Below the pieces are notes generated by a model. The model ran no database searches and was not told the origin of the DNA. It saw only the letters and a program-made list of their open reading frames with translations. Of a DNA stretch of 64,000 nt, positions 49,933-59,408 are shown one piece after another; positions within the stretch are counted from its first letter, which is position 1, and every line of letters begins with the position of its first letter. Both the position numbers and the translations under genes were made by a program. The stretch comes from DASVRZ01 sp038228695 (GTDB taxonomy: Bacteria; Verrucomicrobiota; Verrucomicrobiia; Chthoniobacterales; DASVRZ01), in assembly GCA_038228695.1 (NCBI GenBank), contig JBBRPA010000001.1, forward strand, positions 1-64,000, given 5' to 3'.

Positions 49933-50859
49933 ATGCCTCGCGTCCTTAGATCCCTCCTGCTAATTGGCCTGCTCCTCTTCCCGCTCGCCGCCGGGGCGCA
50001 ACTACCCAAGGCCGGCAGCGCCGAAAAACGTGGGATCGACGGCCTCCCGACCAAGTCGTGGGATCAACTCAGCGAAAAATACGTCTCGCGCCTTGGCCAG
50101 CACGCCCTCGAGGTCAATCCAGTTGCGTGGCAACACGCCGAGACGAAAAATTTTATCTTCCACTTCCGCAGCGCCGTGGCTGCGACCGAGGCGTCAGTCG
50201 AAGCTGAGTTTTATTACCGTGTGATCGCAGCCGACTTAAAAAAGGACGGTGCCTCCTGGCAACGCAAAGCCCACATTTTCATCTTCGAGAATCCCGAGGA
50301 ATGGGCCGCCTTCCAGAAACTCGGCGGCCTCGACCCGTGGACCGGCGGCCTGCATTCTGGAAACGAACTCTTCGTCCTGCGCGACGGAAAATCACGTTGG
50401 AAAGGCCGCACTCTCGGGCATGAGATCGCCCACCTCGTCGTCAACCGCTTCTTCCCCGGTTCGCTTCCCCTCTGGCTTAACGAGGGCTACGCCGAGAACG
50501 TTTCCCGCAAGGCCTATGCCGCATTTTTCCGGGCGCGGGGCTACGCCAGCAAACCGGGCGGGGCGATCGTTCCCAAGGATCGATATATTCCCCTCGAGCG
50601 ACTCCTGAACCTGCAAAGCTACCCCACAGAAAACGCCGACGTGCAGACATTTTACGAGCAGTCGGACGCCCTCGTTCGCTTCCTTACTGGGAAAGACGAC
50701 ACCAAATTTCTGAAATTTTTCACCCTGCTAACAACCGGTTCGACGAACGACAACGCGCTTAGTGCAAGTTACTTTGGCGATTTCTCCAGCGTCGCGAAAC
50801 TCGACGCCGCTTTCCGTAAAGACACCGAAAACGACGGCGTGCTCGCCCGGAAGTGGTAG
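49933..50859 (+). CDS. Exported gluzincin-like zinc peptidase homolog
   Basis: A 308-residue protein. It begins with a signal peptide (LLIGLLLFPLAAGAQ). The zinc motif is GHEIAHLVVNRFFPG, followed by PLWLNEGYAENVS with the third ligand Glu, as in MA-clan gluzincins. The fold part before it has KAHIFIFENPEEWAAF. It resembles DUF1570-type peptidases common in Verrucomicrobia and Planctomycetes. It is divergent from ndh. Confidence 0.75.
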   Translation: MPRVLRSLLLIGLLLFPLAAGAQLPKAGSAEKRGIDGLPTKSWDQLSEKYVSRLGQHALEVNPVAWQHAETKNFIFHFRSAVAATEASVEAEFYYRVIAADLKKDGASWQRKAHIFIFENPEEWAAFQKLGGLDPWTGGLHSGNELFVLRDGKSRWKGRTLGHEIAHLVVNRFFPGSLPLWLNEGYAENVSRKAYAAFFRARGYASKPGGAIVPKDRYIPLERLLNLQSYPTENADVQTFYEQSDALVRFLTGKDDTKFLKFFTLLTTGSTNDNALSASYFGDFSSVAKLDAAFRKDTENDGVLARKW

Positions 50860-50862
50860 CTT

Positions 50863-50889
50863 ATACCATTTGCCCACTGCAAATGGTAT
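50863..50889 (+). terminator. Perfect hairpin four bases after the stop
   Basis: ATACCATTTGC and GCAAATGGTAT are perfect 11-base arms with a 5-base loop, directly after the peptidase-like gene. There is no strong T run, so it may be a processing or repeat hairpin rather than a classic terminator. A GCAAACGGTATTAT copy recurs at 51091-51104. Confidence 0.5.
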
Positions 50890-51225
50890 TATGTTTGGCT
50901 CCTTAAAACCTAGAGGGTTGACCTATTTATAGAAACTCAGCGGGTAAGAACCAGAGGTCCGTAGGACCGACATCTAACGGTAAGCCTCCGAAAACCAGAG
51001 GTCGCACCTACGGCGCTTCATCCCTCTCCTTTTGTTTTCTATAAAGATATGGCTCCGATGGAGCCGAGGGAATTTTACTCAATGCGACGTGCAAACGGTA
51101 TTATTTGTTTAGCCACAAACTTCGTGGTTAATTTTTTCAGTGATGGCGGCCGTTACTAGCTCGCCTGCATTAGTAACGGATCCCGTTATATCCCTTCGGA
51201 AGGAGCTAAGCCTCCTTCGGCGAAA
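50890..51225. repeat. Hairpin-rich intergenic repeat region
   Basis: This gap holds two AACCAGAGGTC copies (50949-50959, 50993-51003) and several hairpins: GGTCC-GTA-GGACC (50956-50968), GGCTCC-GAT-GGAGCC (51051-51065), CGTTACTA...TAGTAACG (51151-51178) and GAAGGAG...CTCCTTC (51199-51218). A CTTCGTGGTTAATTTTTT half-unit (51120-51137) resembles the right end of the element at 28710-28786. No gene is visible. The last hairpin lies 7 bases past the end of the minus-strand gene and may end its transcript. Confidence 0.6.
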
Positions 51226-53094
51226 TTATTTCCACGGTATTTTGACGATAACTTGAACCTGCGGTTCCGCTGCTTTCCGGGCGTAAGCATGAGAGGCGTT
51301 GTCAGTGAATAGGGCAAGCAAGTTCCACTCGCCGGGAGTGATATCGAAATCGGCGGGCAGGTTCCAAGTATCGGTCCAAGTGGTGCCGTCGGGGCGTCCC
51401 TCCGGACAGGCCAAGCCACGCACGAAAAGGCGTTTTTCGCCGGTGTCCGGTTGCATCGCAGCGACGGTCATCCAAGGGATTTTGTTCCGCGGCGAACGGA
51501 AACTCCACGTGGTAATGACCTGGATCTGGCCGTTGTTATTGATCGCGGAAACAGATACGAGATCGGTGGCCGGATCGATTAGACCGCGTTGGAGAGGCTG
51601 AGGCGGTGGCGCCGGGCGCGATGGAGCGACATTAGTTTTCGTCCAAACCGTGAGTGGGCCGACGGATTCGATCTCCCATTCGGCTCGGGCTAGGAATTGA
51701 TGAATCAACACGTCACTGGACGGGACGATCGTGCCAGTGCGAAGGCGCATCGCGGGATGATAGTAACCGGAGACAGAATCGAAGGTGATCGGGTCGGAGT
51801 AATCGAGGATAACGAGGTCCGTCGGGGATGCTGGTGTGTAAACTTGGCGACTGAGAGTTTTCAATCCTTTCATCACGAGATGCAGGGAGTAAACGTCGCT
51901 TCGCTGCGCGAGCTGCGACAGAAATGGCAACGGAGCAAGAATACTAGCGTTAGCGGGAACGGACTCAACGATAGCGCGTTTCTGATCAAGGATAGGATCA
52001 CGGGCGGAGAACGCCGCGAAGAAAATGGACGGGGTCCCGACTGCAAAAAAGCACGTGCCATTGGCCACTAGCAACCAACAAGGCCAAGAGCGAAACCAGG
52101 GCGCGCCGGTCTCACGAGTAAAATCCAAAGCCTCGACGGCGGCGATCCAGAAGACGGGGAGGAGCGGTGCGGCGTAATGAAAGTAAATCCCCCACTCCGA
52201 GGATCGCCACGAGAGCAGATGCTGCAACAAAATCGGCAACGCCGGAAGCACGGCCAGCGGCCGTCGCAGGGGAAGAAGCAGCATCGGGAGAAGTAGAGCC
52301 CAGATCAGGTTTCCCCGCAGAGACTGGCTGAGGTTTCCGAGAGCACCGGCCATCAAGCCTTTTTCCCGCAGGTGAGAGTAAAGCGCGCCAAAATCGACAT
52401 TGCCCGCGTTCCATTTTGGTCCAAGCCAGAAAAGATAGACCGCCATCCAAATACCCGTGAACAATCCCGGCCAGAGGCTCCACTTCCAATCGGCCACATC
52501 GCGCGGAGAAGTTAGGAAACGAACCAGAAACCACGTGCCTGCGACGAGACCGAGATTTTCTTTGCAGCTAAGGAAGAGGACGAGTGTGATCCAGAAAAGA
52601 CGCTGATCTTTGCGCTGCCAAGAAAGATAGACTGCCAGCCAGAGCGGAGCGGCAAACGCCTCGGGATGAAACTCATGAATCGCTACAAAAGTGATTACCG
52701 GATTGACTAACAAAATCGCAGCTAGGGCGAGCGAGCGGCGGGCGTTCCAACCCGCCTCGAGGCAGATGCACCATCCGAGCGGAAGACACGCCGCGAGGGC
52801 GAGACTTTGCACTGCGACGAGCGTGATCGGATGATGAAAGACAGCGTAAATCGGCCAGAGTAAGAGAATGATAAAATCGGCATGATTACCGAAGGGCTGA
52901 ACCCCAAGCAGACTGCTCCAGTTGCGTCCGTGGGAAAAACCGTCGAGCGCCTGAACATAAAACGCTAGATCGAAAGTGGTGTATTGAAAATGAGACCAGC
53001 GCCACCACGATTGAAACGTCCAGATCAATGCGGTGATGACCACCGCAAGCGCGAGCGGCCATCGGAGCGAGCGGGTATGAGATGAGGCGTTCAT
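51226..53094 (-). CDS. DUF2079 membrane protein (GT-C-like)
   Basis: A 622-residue protein with about ten membrane segments in the first 370 residues. The DUF2079 pattern is FQYTTFDLAFYVQALDGFSHG, then LLGVQPFGNHADFIILLLWP and AIHEFHPEAFAAPLWLAVY. The last 250 residues are soluble and beta-rich. DUF2079 proteins have the look of polyprenyl-phosphate-sugar-dependent GT-C transferases. It overlaps the preceding gene by four bases, as the last gene of the minus-strand array. Confidence 0.78.
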   Translation of the reverse strand: MNASSHTRSLRWPLALAVVITALIWTFQSWWRWSHFQYTTFDLAFYVQALDGFSHGRNWSSLLGVQPFGNHADFIILLLWPIYAVFHHPITLVAVQSLALAACLPLGWCICLEAGWNARRSLALAAILLVNPVITFVAIHEFHPEAFAAPLWLAVYLSWQRKDQRLFWITLVLFLSCKENLGLVAGTWFLVRFLTSPRDVADWKWSLWPGLFTGIWMAVYLFWLGPKWNAGNVDFGALYSHLREKGLMAGALGNLSQSLRGNLIWALLLPMLLLPLRRPLAVLPALPILLQHLLSWRSSEWGIYFHYAAPLLPVFWIAAVEALDFTRETGAPWFRSWPCWLLVANGTCFFAVGTPSIFFAAFSARDPILDQKRAIVESVPANASILAPLPFLSQLAQRSDVYSLHLVMKGLKTLSRQVYTPASPTDLVILDYSDPITFDSVSGYYHPAMRLRTGTIVPSSDVLIHQFLARAEWEIESVGPLTVWTKTNVAPSRPAPPPQPLQRGLIDPATDLVSVSAINNNGQIQVITTWSFRSPRNKIPWMTVAAMQPDTGEKRLFVRGLACPEGRPDGTTWTDTWNLPADFDITPGEWNLLALFTDNASHAYARKAAEPQVQVIVKIPWK

Positions 53095-54815
53095 TGTTTC
53101 CGAACGGGAGAATTTAATGCCGCGAGCGCCTCGACGGAAGGAGCAAAACCTGGTCGCAGACGCAGGCTTTCTTCGAGGTGTGAGCGCGCCTCCGGAAATT
53201 TGCCGAGAAGTTGAAACCCTCGACCCAAATTATAGTGCGCTTCGACCGACAGTGGATCAATTTTTAGGGCCCGGGTCGCCTCCTCAACCGCACGTTTCGG
53301 CTGACCGTTTTGCAAAAGGATATTGGCAAGATTGTTGCGGGCACTAGAAAAACCAGGTTGCATTTGGATTGCGGTTTCATACTCAGCAATCGCTTCAGGA
53401 ACTTTCCCCATCCGACCCAGCGCGTTGGCAGTGTTGAAGTAAAGACCTGGGTCTCGAGGCTCGAGTGCTTTCGATCGCTGATACATCTTTACTGCGAGTG
53501 GGTAGTTTCCCATTTGCGCGATCAAGACGCCGAGACACTTCCACGCGCGTGGATTCTCCGGGCGCTTCTCCGCAGTGTCGCGCCAGATTGAGAGATGGGT
53601 GCGGTAATCCTTATTTCTCAAATGAGTCGTGATGGACAAGGCCACGGTCAGTCCCACATACACCAGCGGCGCGGGTTTTTTCATCCAACGATAAACACTA
53701 ACAACCAGCAAACTGAGAATCGGAATCAGTGAAAGATACATGCGGTGCTCGGCGACGGTTTGCGTGACAACCGGAATGATGCTGGACGTGGGAGCGAGCA
53801 CAATAAAAAAGACCGCACCAAAGAAGCCTGCGAGCGGTCGTTTCCACAGAGCCCACGCAGTGAGAAGCAGGAGCGCTAGAATGATCGTTCCGGGAAAGGC
53901 AACTCTCGCCATACCCGTAATAGACTCGGCACCGTAGTCGAAGATCAACGGATCGGGCCAGAGGGAGAGCTTTAAATAGTTGGCGACAGCCCATGCCTGT
54001 GTTTGCAGGTAATTCCAAGTCGAGAATTTTGTGCTAAGTCCAGCGGTCCCACCGCGGTTGCCGGTGCTCAAAACTAGCAGGGCTTGAAAAATCCACGCCG
54101 AGGAGAGAACTAGATAAAACTTCCATCGCGCCTTCCACGCCTCTGCGAAAGTCCCAGCCAGAAAGGTCCGGTCAACGAGCAAAACGACGAGAGGAATCGT
54201 CGCGCCCACTTCTTTGCAGCCCATTGATAGATAGCAACCAAGACATGATGCGGCCAACCAGGTGCGCGAAGAACTTTCGTCGGTGCTGCGCAGGAAAGCG
54301 TAAATAGTTAGCAAATAGAACAGGCCCATTAAGACCTCTGCCCGCTGGACAATATAAGTGACCGCGGCCGTGTTGAGCGGATGCACGACCCAGAGAAGCG
54401 CAATGACCACCGCAAGAAGAAAAGCTGCCGCCTCCGGATGAAAACGCGCTAGCAAGCGGCGAGAGATACCGAACAGAAGCAGCGCCGAAACGATGTGCGC
54501 AGAGAGATTGAAGATGTGATATCCAAGAACGTCGTATCCGCCGACGGCGTAATTGAACGCAAGCGAGAGATTTACCAAAGGTCTTCCGGCCGTGGTCAGG
54601 CCGCTATTGACCGGCGGAAAAAGCGCGCTTCCGATCGGCCAAAGGTGCAGGATGGTCGGGTTTTCCTGTATCGTAGGAATGTCATCGAAAATAAACGGAA
54701 CGCGCAAGGTATTGCCATACGACAGCAGCGCTAGAAAGATGATCAGTCCTGCGGCAATTCGACCACGGGCAGCGGGGGAGCATCGCACGAACCAGTCTTT
54801 GGCGGATGTAAGCAT
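53091..54815 (-). CDS. GT-C membrane protein with TPR tail (TMTC-like)
   Basis: A 574-residue protein. The first 400 residues have about ten membrane segments with VPFIFDDIPTIQENP near residue 38, the acidic loop seen in GT-C enzymes such as eukaryotic TMTC O-mannosyltransferases, and PLVNLSLAFNYAVGGYDVLG. The C-terminal part has TPRs (AVKMYQRSKALEPRDPGLYF, AIAEYETAIQMQPGFSSARN, EEATRALKIDPLSVEAHYNL). It is 12 bases from the upstream gene of the same type. Confidence 0.83.
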   Translation of the reverse strand: MLTSAKDWFVRCSPAARGRIAAGLIIFLALLSYGNTLRVPFIFDDIPTIQENPTILHLWPIGSALFPPVNSGLTTAGRPLVNLSLAFNYAVGGYDVLGYHIFNLSAHIVSALLLFGISRRLLARFHPEAAAFLLAVVIALLWVVHPLNTAAVTYIVQRAEVLMGLFYLLTIYAFLRSTDESSSRTWLAASCLGCYLSMGCKEVGATIPLVVLLVDRTFLAGTFAEAWKARWKFYLVLSSAWIFQALLVLSTGNRGGTAGLSTKFSTWNYLQTQAWAVANYLKLSLWPDPLIFDYGAESITGMARVAFPGTIILALLLLTAWALWKRPLAGFFGAVFFIVLAPTSSIIPVVTQTVAEHRMYLSLIPILSLLVVSVYRWMKKPAPLVYVGLTVALSITTHLRNKDYRTHLSIWRDTAEKRPENPRAWKCLGVLIAQMGNYPLAVKMYQRSKALEPRDPGLYFNTANALGRMGKVPEAIAEYETAIQMQPGFSSARNNLANILLQNGQPKRAVEEATRALKIDPLSVEAHYNLGRGFQLLGKFPEARSHLEESLRLRPGFAPSVEALAALNSPVRKQ

Positions 54816-54827
54816 GCGAAGGTTTTT

Positions 54828-56792
54828 CTAGTTGTCCGTTTTCGCTGAATCCGCACCTTCGATTGCGCGAAGGATGGCTAACTGGCGCTCGGACGAATCC
54901 CTGGCCACGGCTTTTTCTTGGATCCGAAGCGCCTCGGATTTATGCCCTGTCTGGGAGAGTAAAACCGCCGCTTGGCTCAACGAATCGGCATCCCGAATAT
55001 CAAGCGCGCCAGCCGCAAGATATGCTTCTAACGCAACCTGCGAAAAACCCTGTGAGACGGCCAGATCACCGAGATAGATATGGGACTCAGCATGCCACCA
55101 GTTCCGGCCGGCGAATCCACGAACCACTGCCATCGCCGCGTCCGTTTTCTTCTGAGCTAGATAAGCTCCTGCGAGCGCCTTGGCTAGAGGCCACGAGTTC
55201 GGACGCGCCTCGTAACTTTGGCGCGCCATTCGCTCGGCATGATCGAAATCTTTTGCCTGGGTTAGCATTTCCAGCGTTGCGACTTTTTCCGCGGTGCCTC
55301 CGGTAATTCCAGAGGAATTCGAGTCGAGAAAGGAGGAAGCTTCTCCGTTCCGCTTTTGCAGAATCAGATTGCGAGCGAGGGAAACTTTGGCCAAGGCAAG
55401 ATCCGGGGAGACGGCAAGAATCGAGCGATAGATCCTTTCCCCCTCGATCAGTCGGCCCTGCTTTTGAAATTCGGCCGCGAGGTTGAGCCGGACACGGATA
55501 CTATCACCGCCCGCGCGGATCGTAGCGAGATAGAAGGTGACAGGATCGCGCCATTCGGCGGCCCGGTTTTGCGCCCGTAATCCCAGCAAAACCAGCAGAA
55601 GTGGAAACGCAAAAAGCGAAACGCGCTGAACGTAGCGTGATGCTTGAATCCAGCACCCGGCAGCCCATAGGCAAAGTCCAATGGAAGGAATGTAGAGCCA
55701 ATGCTCGGCGACCGTAGCATTGAGGGTGAACAGATTAGAAACCGGAAGGATCATCACCGCAAACCAGAAGAAGCCCAAGAGACGTAAACGTCTGCCGTCA
55801 CCCCGCCAAAAAAGCGACGCCGTAAGCGTGGCGACGGCCAGTCCGCCGATTACACCTAACCACGTGAAAAGTGGATCACTTTTTACCGGATCCGTGAAGA
55901 GTCCCGTAGGCATATTGACCTGGCGCTCCATGAAAAGCTTCCCCGGATAAACCATCAAACGGGCGTAATCACCCATGGCGCGGAAACACAAAATCAATCT
56001 TTCCGACAGCGCCATCGCCGGTGCTGAAGCGGGAGCCACATTTGGATCGGGAAAGTGCCGAAAAATTAGATAAACGCCAAAGAGGCAGCCGACGGCAAGA
56101 GCCGTGCGGAACCTTGTGACGGTTCGCAGATCGGAACGAAAAATAACAACATAAAGCAGGAACAATCCAAGGCCGGCCAACGCAATCTCCTTCGAGAAAC
56201 ATCCGGCCGATACTGCCAACGCTGCGATCAATTGCAGTCCGGTCCGTCCCATTCGTGACGGGCGGTCGAGCGACTCTTCCCAGGAGAGCCAACCCACCAG
56301 CAAACCCAGAAGCGCCAAGCTATCGGCCCGGCCGGAAACATACGCGGTAATCGCGCTATGGACCGGATGAATCAACCAAAAAACGGCCACCGAAAGAGCT
56401 AACCAGGTGGCGCGGTTCTCGGAGGACAAGCTCAGATTTCGGATCAGGCGCCGACAGATCGCGAAAACCAGAAATGCGTTGAGCGAATGGAGGAGCAGGT
56501 TGGTCTGGTGAAAAGCAGGGGCGTCCAGACCGGCTCGCCAATAATCGAAGATGTAAGAGAGATTCTGGACGGGGCGGTAGAATTCACCTCGGGCATCCGT
56601 GAAAAGAAAATGATGGAACACTTCCCCGGCCAAAATCGGAGAACGAATCAGCGGATTGCGAATTACGAGAAATTCGTCGTCCCAGAGAAAGGTGGCGTTT
56701 ATCACCGATCGATAGATGAAAAACGCCAACGTTAGCAGTGCTAGCAAAACGCCTAACAACTGCCAGCGTGGCGTGTGTGCGGCAGGCTTCAC
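54828..56792 (-). CDS. GT-C membrane protein with TPR tail (TMTC-like)
   Basis: A 654-residue protein of the same build as its neighbours: a membrane part with TFLWDDEFLVIRNPLI near residue 35 (acidic GT-C loop), LNATVAEHWLYIPSIGLCLW near residue 355, and a tail of TPR-like repeats (IEGERIYRSILAVSPDLALAK). It overlaps the upstream paralog by four bases. Sugar and acceptor are unknown. Confidence 0.83.
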   Translation of the reverse strand: MKPAAHTPRWQLLGVLLALLTLAFFIYRSVINATFLWDDEFLVIRNPLIRSPILAGEVFHHFLFTDARGEFYRPVQNLSYIFDYWRAGLDAPAFHQTNLLLHSLNAFLVFAICRRLIRNLSLSSENRATWLALSVAVFWLIHPVHSAITAYVSGRADSLALLGLLVGWLSWEESLDRPSRMGRTGLQLIAALAVSAGCFSKEIALAGLGLFLLYVVIFRSDLRTVTRFRTALAVGCLFGVYLIFRHFPDPNVAPASAPAMALSERLILCFRAMGDYARLMVYPGKLFMERQVNMPTGLFTDPVKSDPLFTWLGVIGGLAVATLTASLFWRGDGRRLRLLGFFWFAVMILPVSNLFTLNATVAEHWLYIPSIGLCLWAAGCWIQASRYVQRVSLFAFPLLLVLLGLRAQNRAAEWRDPVTFYLATIRAGGDSIRVRLNLAAEFQKQGRLIEGERIYRSILAVSPDLALAKVSLARNLILQKRNGEASSFLDSNSSGITGGTAEKVATLEMLTQAKDFDHAERMARQSYEARPNSWPLAKALAGAYLAQKKTDAAMAVVRGFAGRNWWHAESHIYLGDLAVSQGFSQVALEAYLAAGALDIRDADSLSQAAVLLSQTGHKSEALRIQEKAVARDSSERQLAILRAIEGADSAKTDN

Positions 56793-58651
56793 GGCTTTCC
56801 TCCGCTCGAGGGGGCTGAAAATGTCCGGAGCAACTCGGATGCCGAGGCACTTCTAACATCCAGCGCGGTCACTTTATTCAGCGCTTCGAGCGCCTTCTGC
56901 GGTAGTCCCGTTCGGTAATATTCCCGAGCCAGTTCCCGCCATCCATCGGCATTCCATGGGTTTCTTGCGGTGAAAGATGTTAGGAGTGGTAGCTTTTTCT
57001 CTGGCTGCTCGATGATGTCAAAAAGCAAAAGCGCCTCGCGGGTGGCTTTCCACGAATCCGGATATTTCCGAAGAAAATCTCCCAGCAGCCGACCGGCGGA
57101 CGCCGTTTCCTGCTGTTGAATGAGGCGATGCACCGTGTAAAGACGGCCTGAATAAGTCTCTCCAAACGGATTCTCTCCCGTGCCGATGAGCTGTTCCGCC
57201 TCGGCTTGGCGGCCCTGAGCGCGCAGGTTAGCCGCAAGGGTGTGCCGGGCCTGCGGGTAGTCCGGGCTTTCTTCCACAACATATCGGAGCAAGCCCTCCC
57301 CTTCCCTGAGGCGACCCGTGAGTCGGTATTCGTTCGCGAGATTCACTCGAATGCGAGCCGTATCACCACCGTCTTGGATTGTCGTCTCAAAAAATCGCGT
57401 CGGCGAGCTCCAATCACCTGCCCTGGCGAATGTTCTTAATGAAAGCCCGGTGCACCAGATGGCGAGCAACCCCACGGCTAAATTTTGCACTCTGACTGGG
57501 GCGTCTAGCCACCAGCCAAGCAGGATGAGAATTAGCCCGACAGCCGGAAGGTAGAGCCAGTGCTCGGCGACGGTGGCGTTCAGGGAAAAAACGTTCGAGA
57601 CTGGCAGGAGAATGATCCCAAACCAGATCACTCCCATTCGTCTGAGACGGAATTGCTTCCCGAGCGGAATGGCACTGATGGTTAGCAGCGCCACAAATAG
57701 TAAACCGATCCACGCGAGATACGGATAAACCGGATCGAATTTCGCGGGATCCGAATACAAGTTCGGAAGGAGCGTGACTTGGCGCTCCATGCGAAGATTG
57801 TCCGGCCAGAGGAGCAATCTTAGGTAATCGCCGAGAGCTCTCAAAACCAGCCTCGGACGGTCGATCCAATCGGTGTGGAAACTGTTCGGCTCGGCAGTGC
57901 TAGGAATGGTCAGCCGAAGGATGAGATAGGAGGCGAACGCTGTCACGCAACCTGTCACGATAACAATTTTTGTTCGCTGCGTGATTTCGGTTTCCAGAAA
58001 GAGGACGTTGACTAGAAAAACACCAGCAGCGGCGAGCGCCGCCTCCTTCGAGCAGAGAGCGAGAAAAATGGCCAGTGACACCCCAACCATGAAGGCGACC
58101 GGTCTACGCGGGGGATTTTTCCGCGCAGCCTCCCAAAGACACCACGCGATCAACAAAAAAAACAGCGCAAGACTATCCGCCCGGCCTGCGATGTAGGCAA
58201 CGGTGGCCGAATAAATCGGATGCACCAGCCAGAAAAGCGTTAGAAAAATGCACGCTGAGAAGGTTTTCCAATTTGCCGGAGTTCCGTTGGCTCGCAGGCG
58301 CAGAATCAAAAACAAAAATAGCAAAGCCCCATTCAACCCATGAATGATTACGTTTGTCTGACGATAAATCGCAGGCGACAAACCTCCCCGCCAGTAATCG
58401 AGAGTGTAGGTGACGGTCTGAACCGGCCGGTAAAAATTGGAAGCCGGATCGTAGCCCAGATAGTGACGAAACGACTCAATGATCAGCCGCGGCGAGCGGA
58501 TCAGGAGATTCTCCCGCACCAGAAAATGATCGTCCCAGACAAATCCGCCAGTCAAGCAACCGCTATAGAGCAGAAACGTCAAACCGATAAACCCGATGGC
58601 GGCTACCAGTGTGAGGATTCCTGTTTTGTTTTTCGACGGAAAGGAAATCAC
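56789..58651 (-). CDS. GT-C membrane protein with TPR tail (TMTC-like)
   Basis: A 620-residue paralog of the next two genes downstream. It has GGFVWDDHFLVRENLLIRSP near residue 35, YIAGRADSLALFFLLIAW, and LNATVAEHWLYLPAVGLI, followed by a TPR tail (REGEGLLRYVVEESPDYPQA). The repeated WDD, AGRADSLAL and AEHWLY motifs show tandem duplication within the array. It is the first gene of the minus-strand array, starting about 120 bases after the pilin terminator. Confidence 0.83.
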   Translation of the reverse strand: MISFPSKNKTGILTLVAAIGFIGLTFLLYSGCLTGGFVWDDHFLVRENLLIRSPRLIIESFRHYLGYDPASNFYRPVQTVTYTLDYWRGGLSPAIYRQTNVIIHGLNGALLFLFLILRLRANGTPANWKTFSACIFLTLFWLVHPIYSATVAYIAGRADSLALFFLLIAWCLWEAARKNPPRRPVAFMVGVSLAIFLALCSKEAALAAAGVFLVNVLFLETEITQRTKIVIVTGCVTAFASYLILRLTIPSTAEPNSFHTDWIDRPRLVLRALGDYLRLLLWPDNLRMERQVTLLPNLYSDPAKFDPVYPYLAWIGLLFVALLTISAIPLGKQFRLRRMGVIWFGIILLPVSNVFSLNATVAEHWLYLPAVGLILILLGWWLDAPVRVQNLAVGLLAIWCTGLSLRTFARAGDWSSPTRFFETTIQDGGDTARIRVNLANEYRLTGRLREGEGLLRYVVEESPDYPQARHTLAANLRAQGRQAEAEQLIGTGENPFGETYSGRLYTVHRLIQQQETASAGRLLGDFLRKYPDSWKATREALLLFDIIEQPEKKLPLLTSFTARNPWNADGWRELAREYYRTGLPQKALEALNKVTALDVRSASASELLRTFSAPSSGGKP

Positions 58652-58775
58652 TCGGGAAATCAGGTTATCTGAATTTAGGGAACCCGCGCAAGGATTGGCA
58701 ATGAAAGGTTTTGGGAAACTCTCCGAATGGACCGGGCTAAGGCCCGCACCATCGAAAAATGATCACCGGAAAATA

Positions 58776-58813
58776 AAAAACCCCCCGGCTTCGAAAAGCC
58801 GGAGGGTTTTTTA
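58776..58813 (-). terminator. Rho-independent terminator of the pilin gene
   Basis: AAAAAACCCCCCGGCTT-CGAA-AAGCCGGAGGGTTTTTT forms a 17-base stem with one mismatch and a CGAA loop. On the minus strand it follows the pilin stop and ends in a T run. This separates the pilin transcript from the GT-C array. Confidence 0.9.
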
Positions 58814-58828
58814 AGAGTTTAGCAGAGC

Positions 58829-59248
58829 TTAGTTGACGGAGTAGGGAGCCCAGAAGTTGGCGTCCGCAACATCAGACAGAGCCGTGTTGGTGGTCGTGGG
58901 GATCTTCGGAAGGCTATCAACCGTAGGAGTGGTGATAGTGTTGCCGAGTTGATCGGAGAGCGAACCAGCAGCGGCAGCCACTTGGAGGCGGGTGCCAGCT
59001 TTCAGATAAGCGCCGAGGTCAGCAGGAGTAACAGCAAAGCCCTTGGCCTTGTTGTTTTCGATCGCATATTGATCAACAGCCGCGTCGATGAGACGGAGGT
59101 CGTTTTTCACTGCGGTAGCTTGTGAACGTTTGCGAGCACGGAGGAAGCTAGGCACCGCAACGGAGGCCAGCAACGCGATAATCGCCACAACGATCATGAT
59201 TTCAACGAGGGTAAAACCCCCACGGTTTTTGTTCAGTTTGTTCAACAT
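58829..59248 (-). CDS. Type IV pilin-like / type II secretion pseudopilin
   Basis: A 139-residue protein with a short basic leader cut after Gly11, giving mature FTLVEIMIVVAIIALLASV with Phe1 and Glu5 as needed for PilD processing and assembly. RARKRSQATAVKNDLRLIDAA continues the helix. The globular part is small and Ala/Thr-rich, unlike the calcium-binding GspG loop. No other pilus gene is near; six glycosyltransferase-like genes surround it. It has its own terminator, so it is probably expressed strongly and alone. Confidence 0.88.
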   Translation of the reverse strand: MLNKLNKNRGGFTLVEIMIVVAIIALLASVAVPSFLRARKRSQATAVKNDLRLIDAAVDQYAIENNKAKGFAVTPADLGAYLKAGTRLQVAAAAGSLSDQLGNTITTPTVDSLPKIPTTTNTALSDVADANFWAPYSVN

Positions 59249-59408
59249 ATTATTTGTTTCTATTTATTAGTTTGTTTTTGTTTTTGTTTTTGCCGGGTTA
59301 TTCCGACACAGAATTAGATTAAGCAGCCGTTGTGCCACGTTTTTGGAAAATGCTAAAAAGCTTCCGCGTTGACTTAATGAGGCTCGAAACCCCATTCTCC
59401 GGGGCTTA
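59249..59408. promoter_or_regulatory. Divergent promoter region between pilin and GT-C genes
   Basis: This 160-base gap has a TTTTTG repeated run (about 59270-59292), T-rich on the + strand, immediately upstream of the pilin start. An A-rich segment at that place in the pilin direction could be an UP element or leader. No confident -35/-10 pair was placed. Confidence 0.35.
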
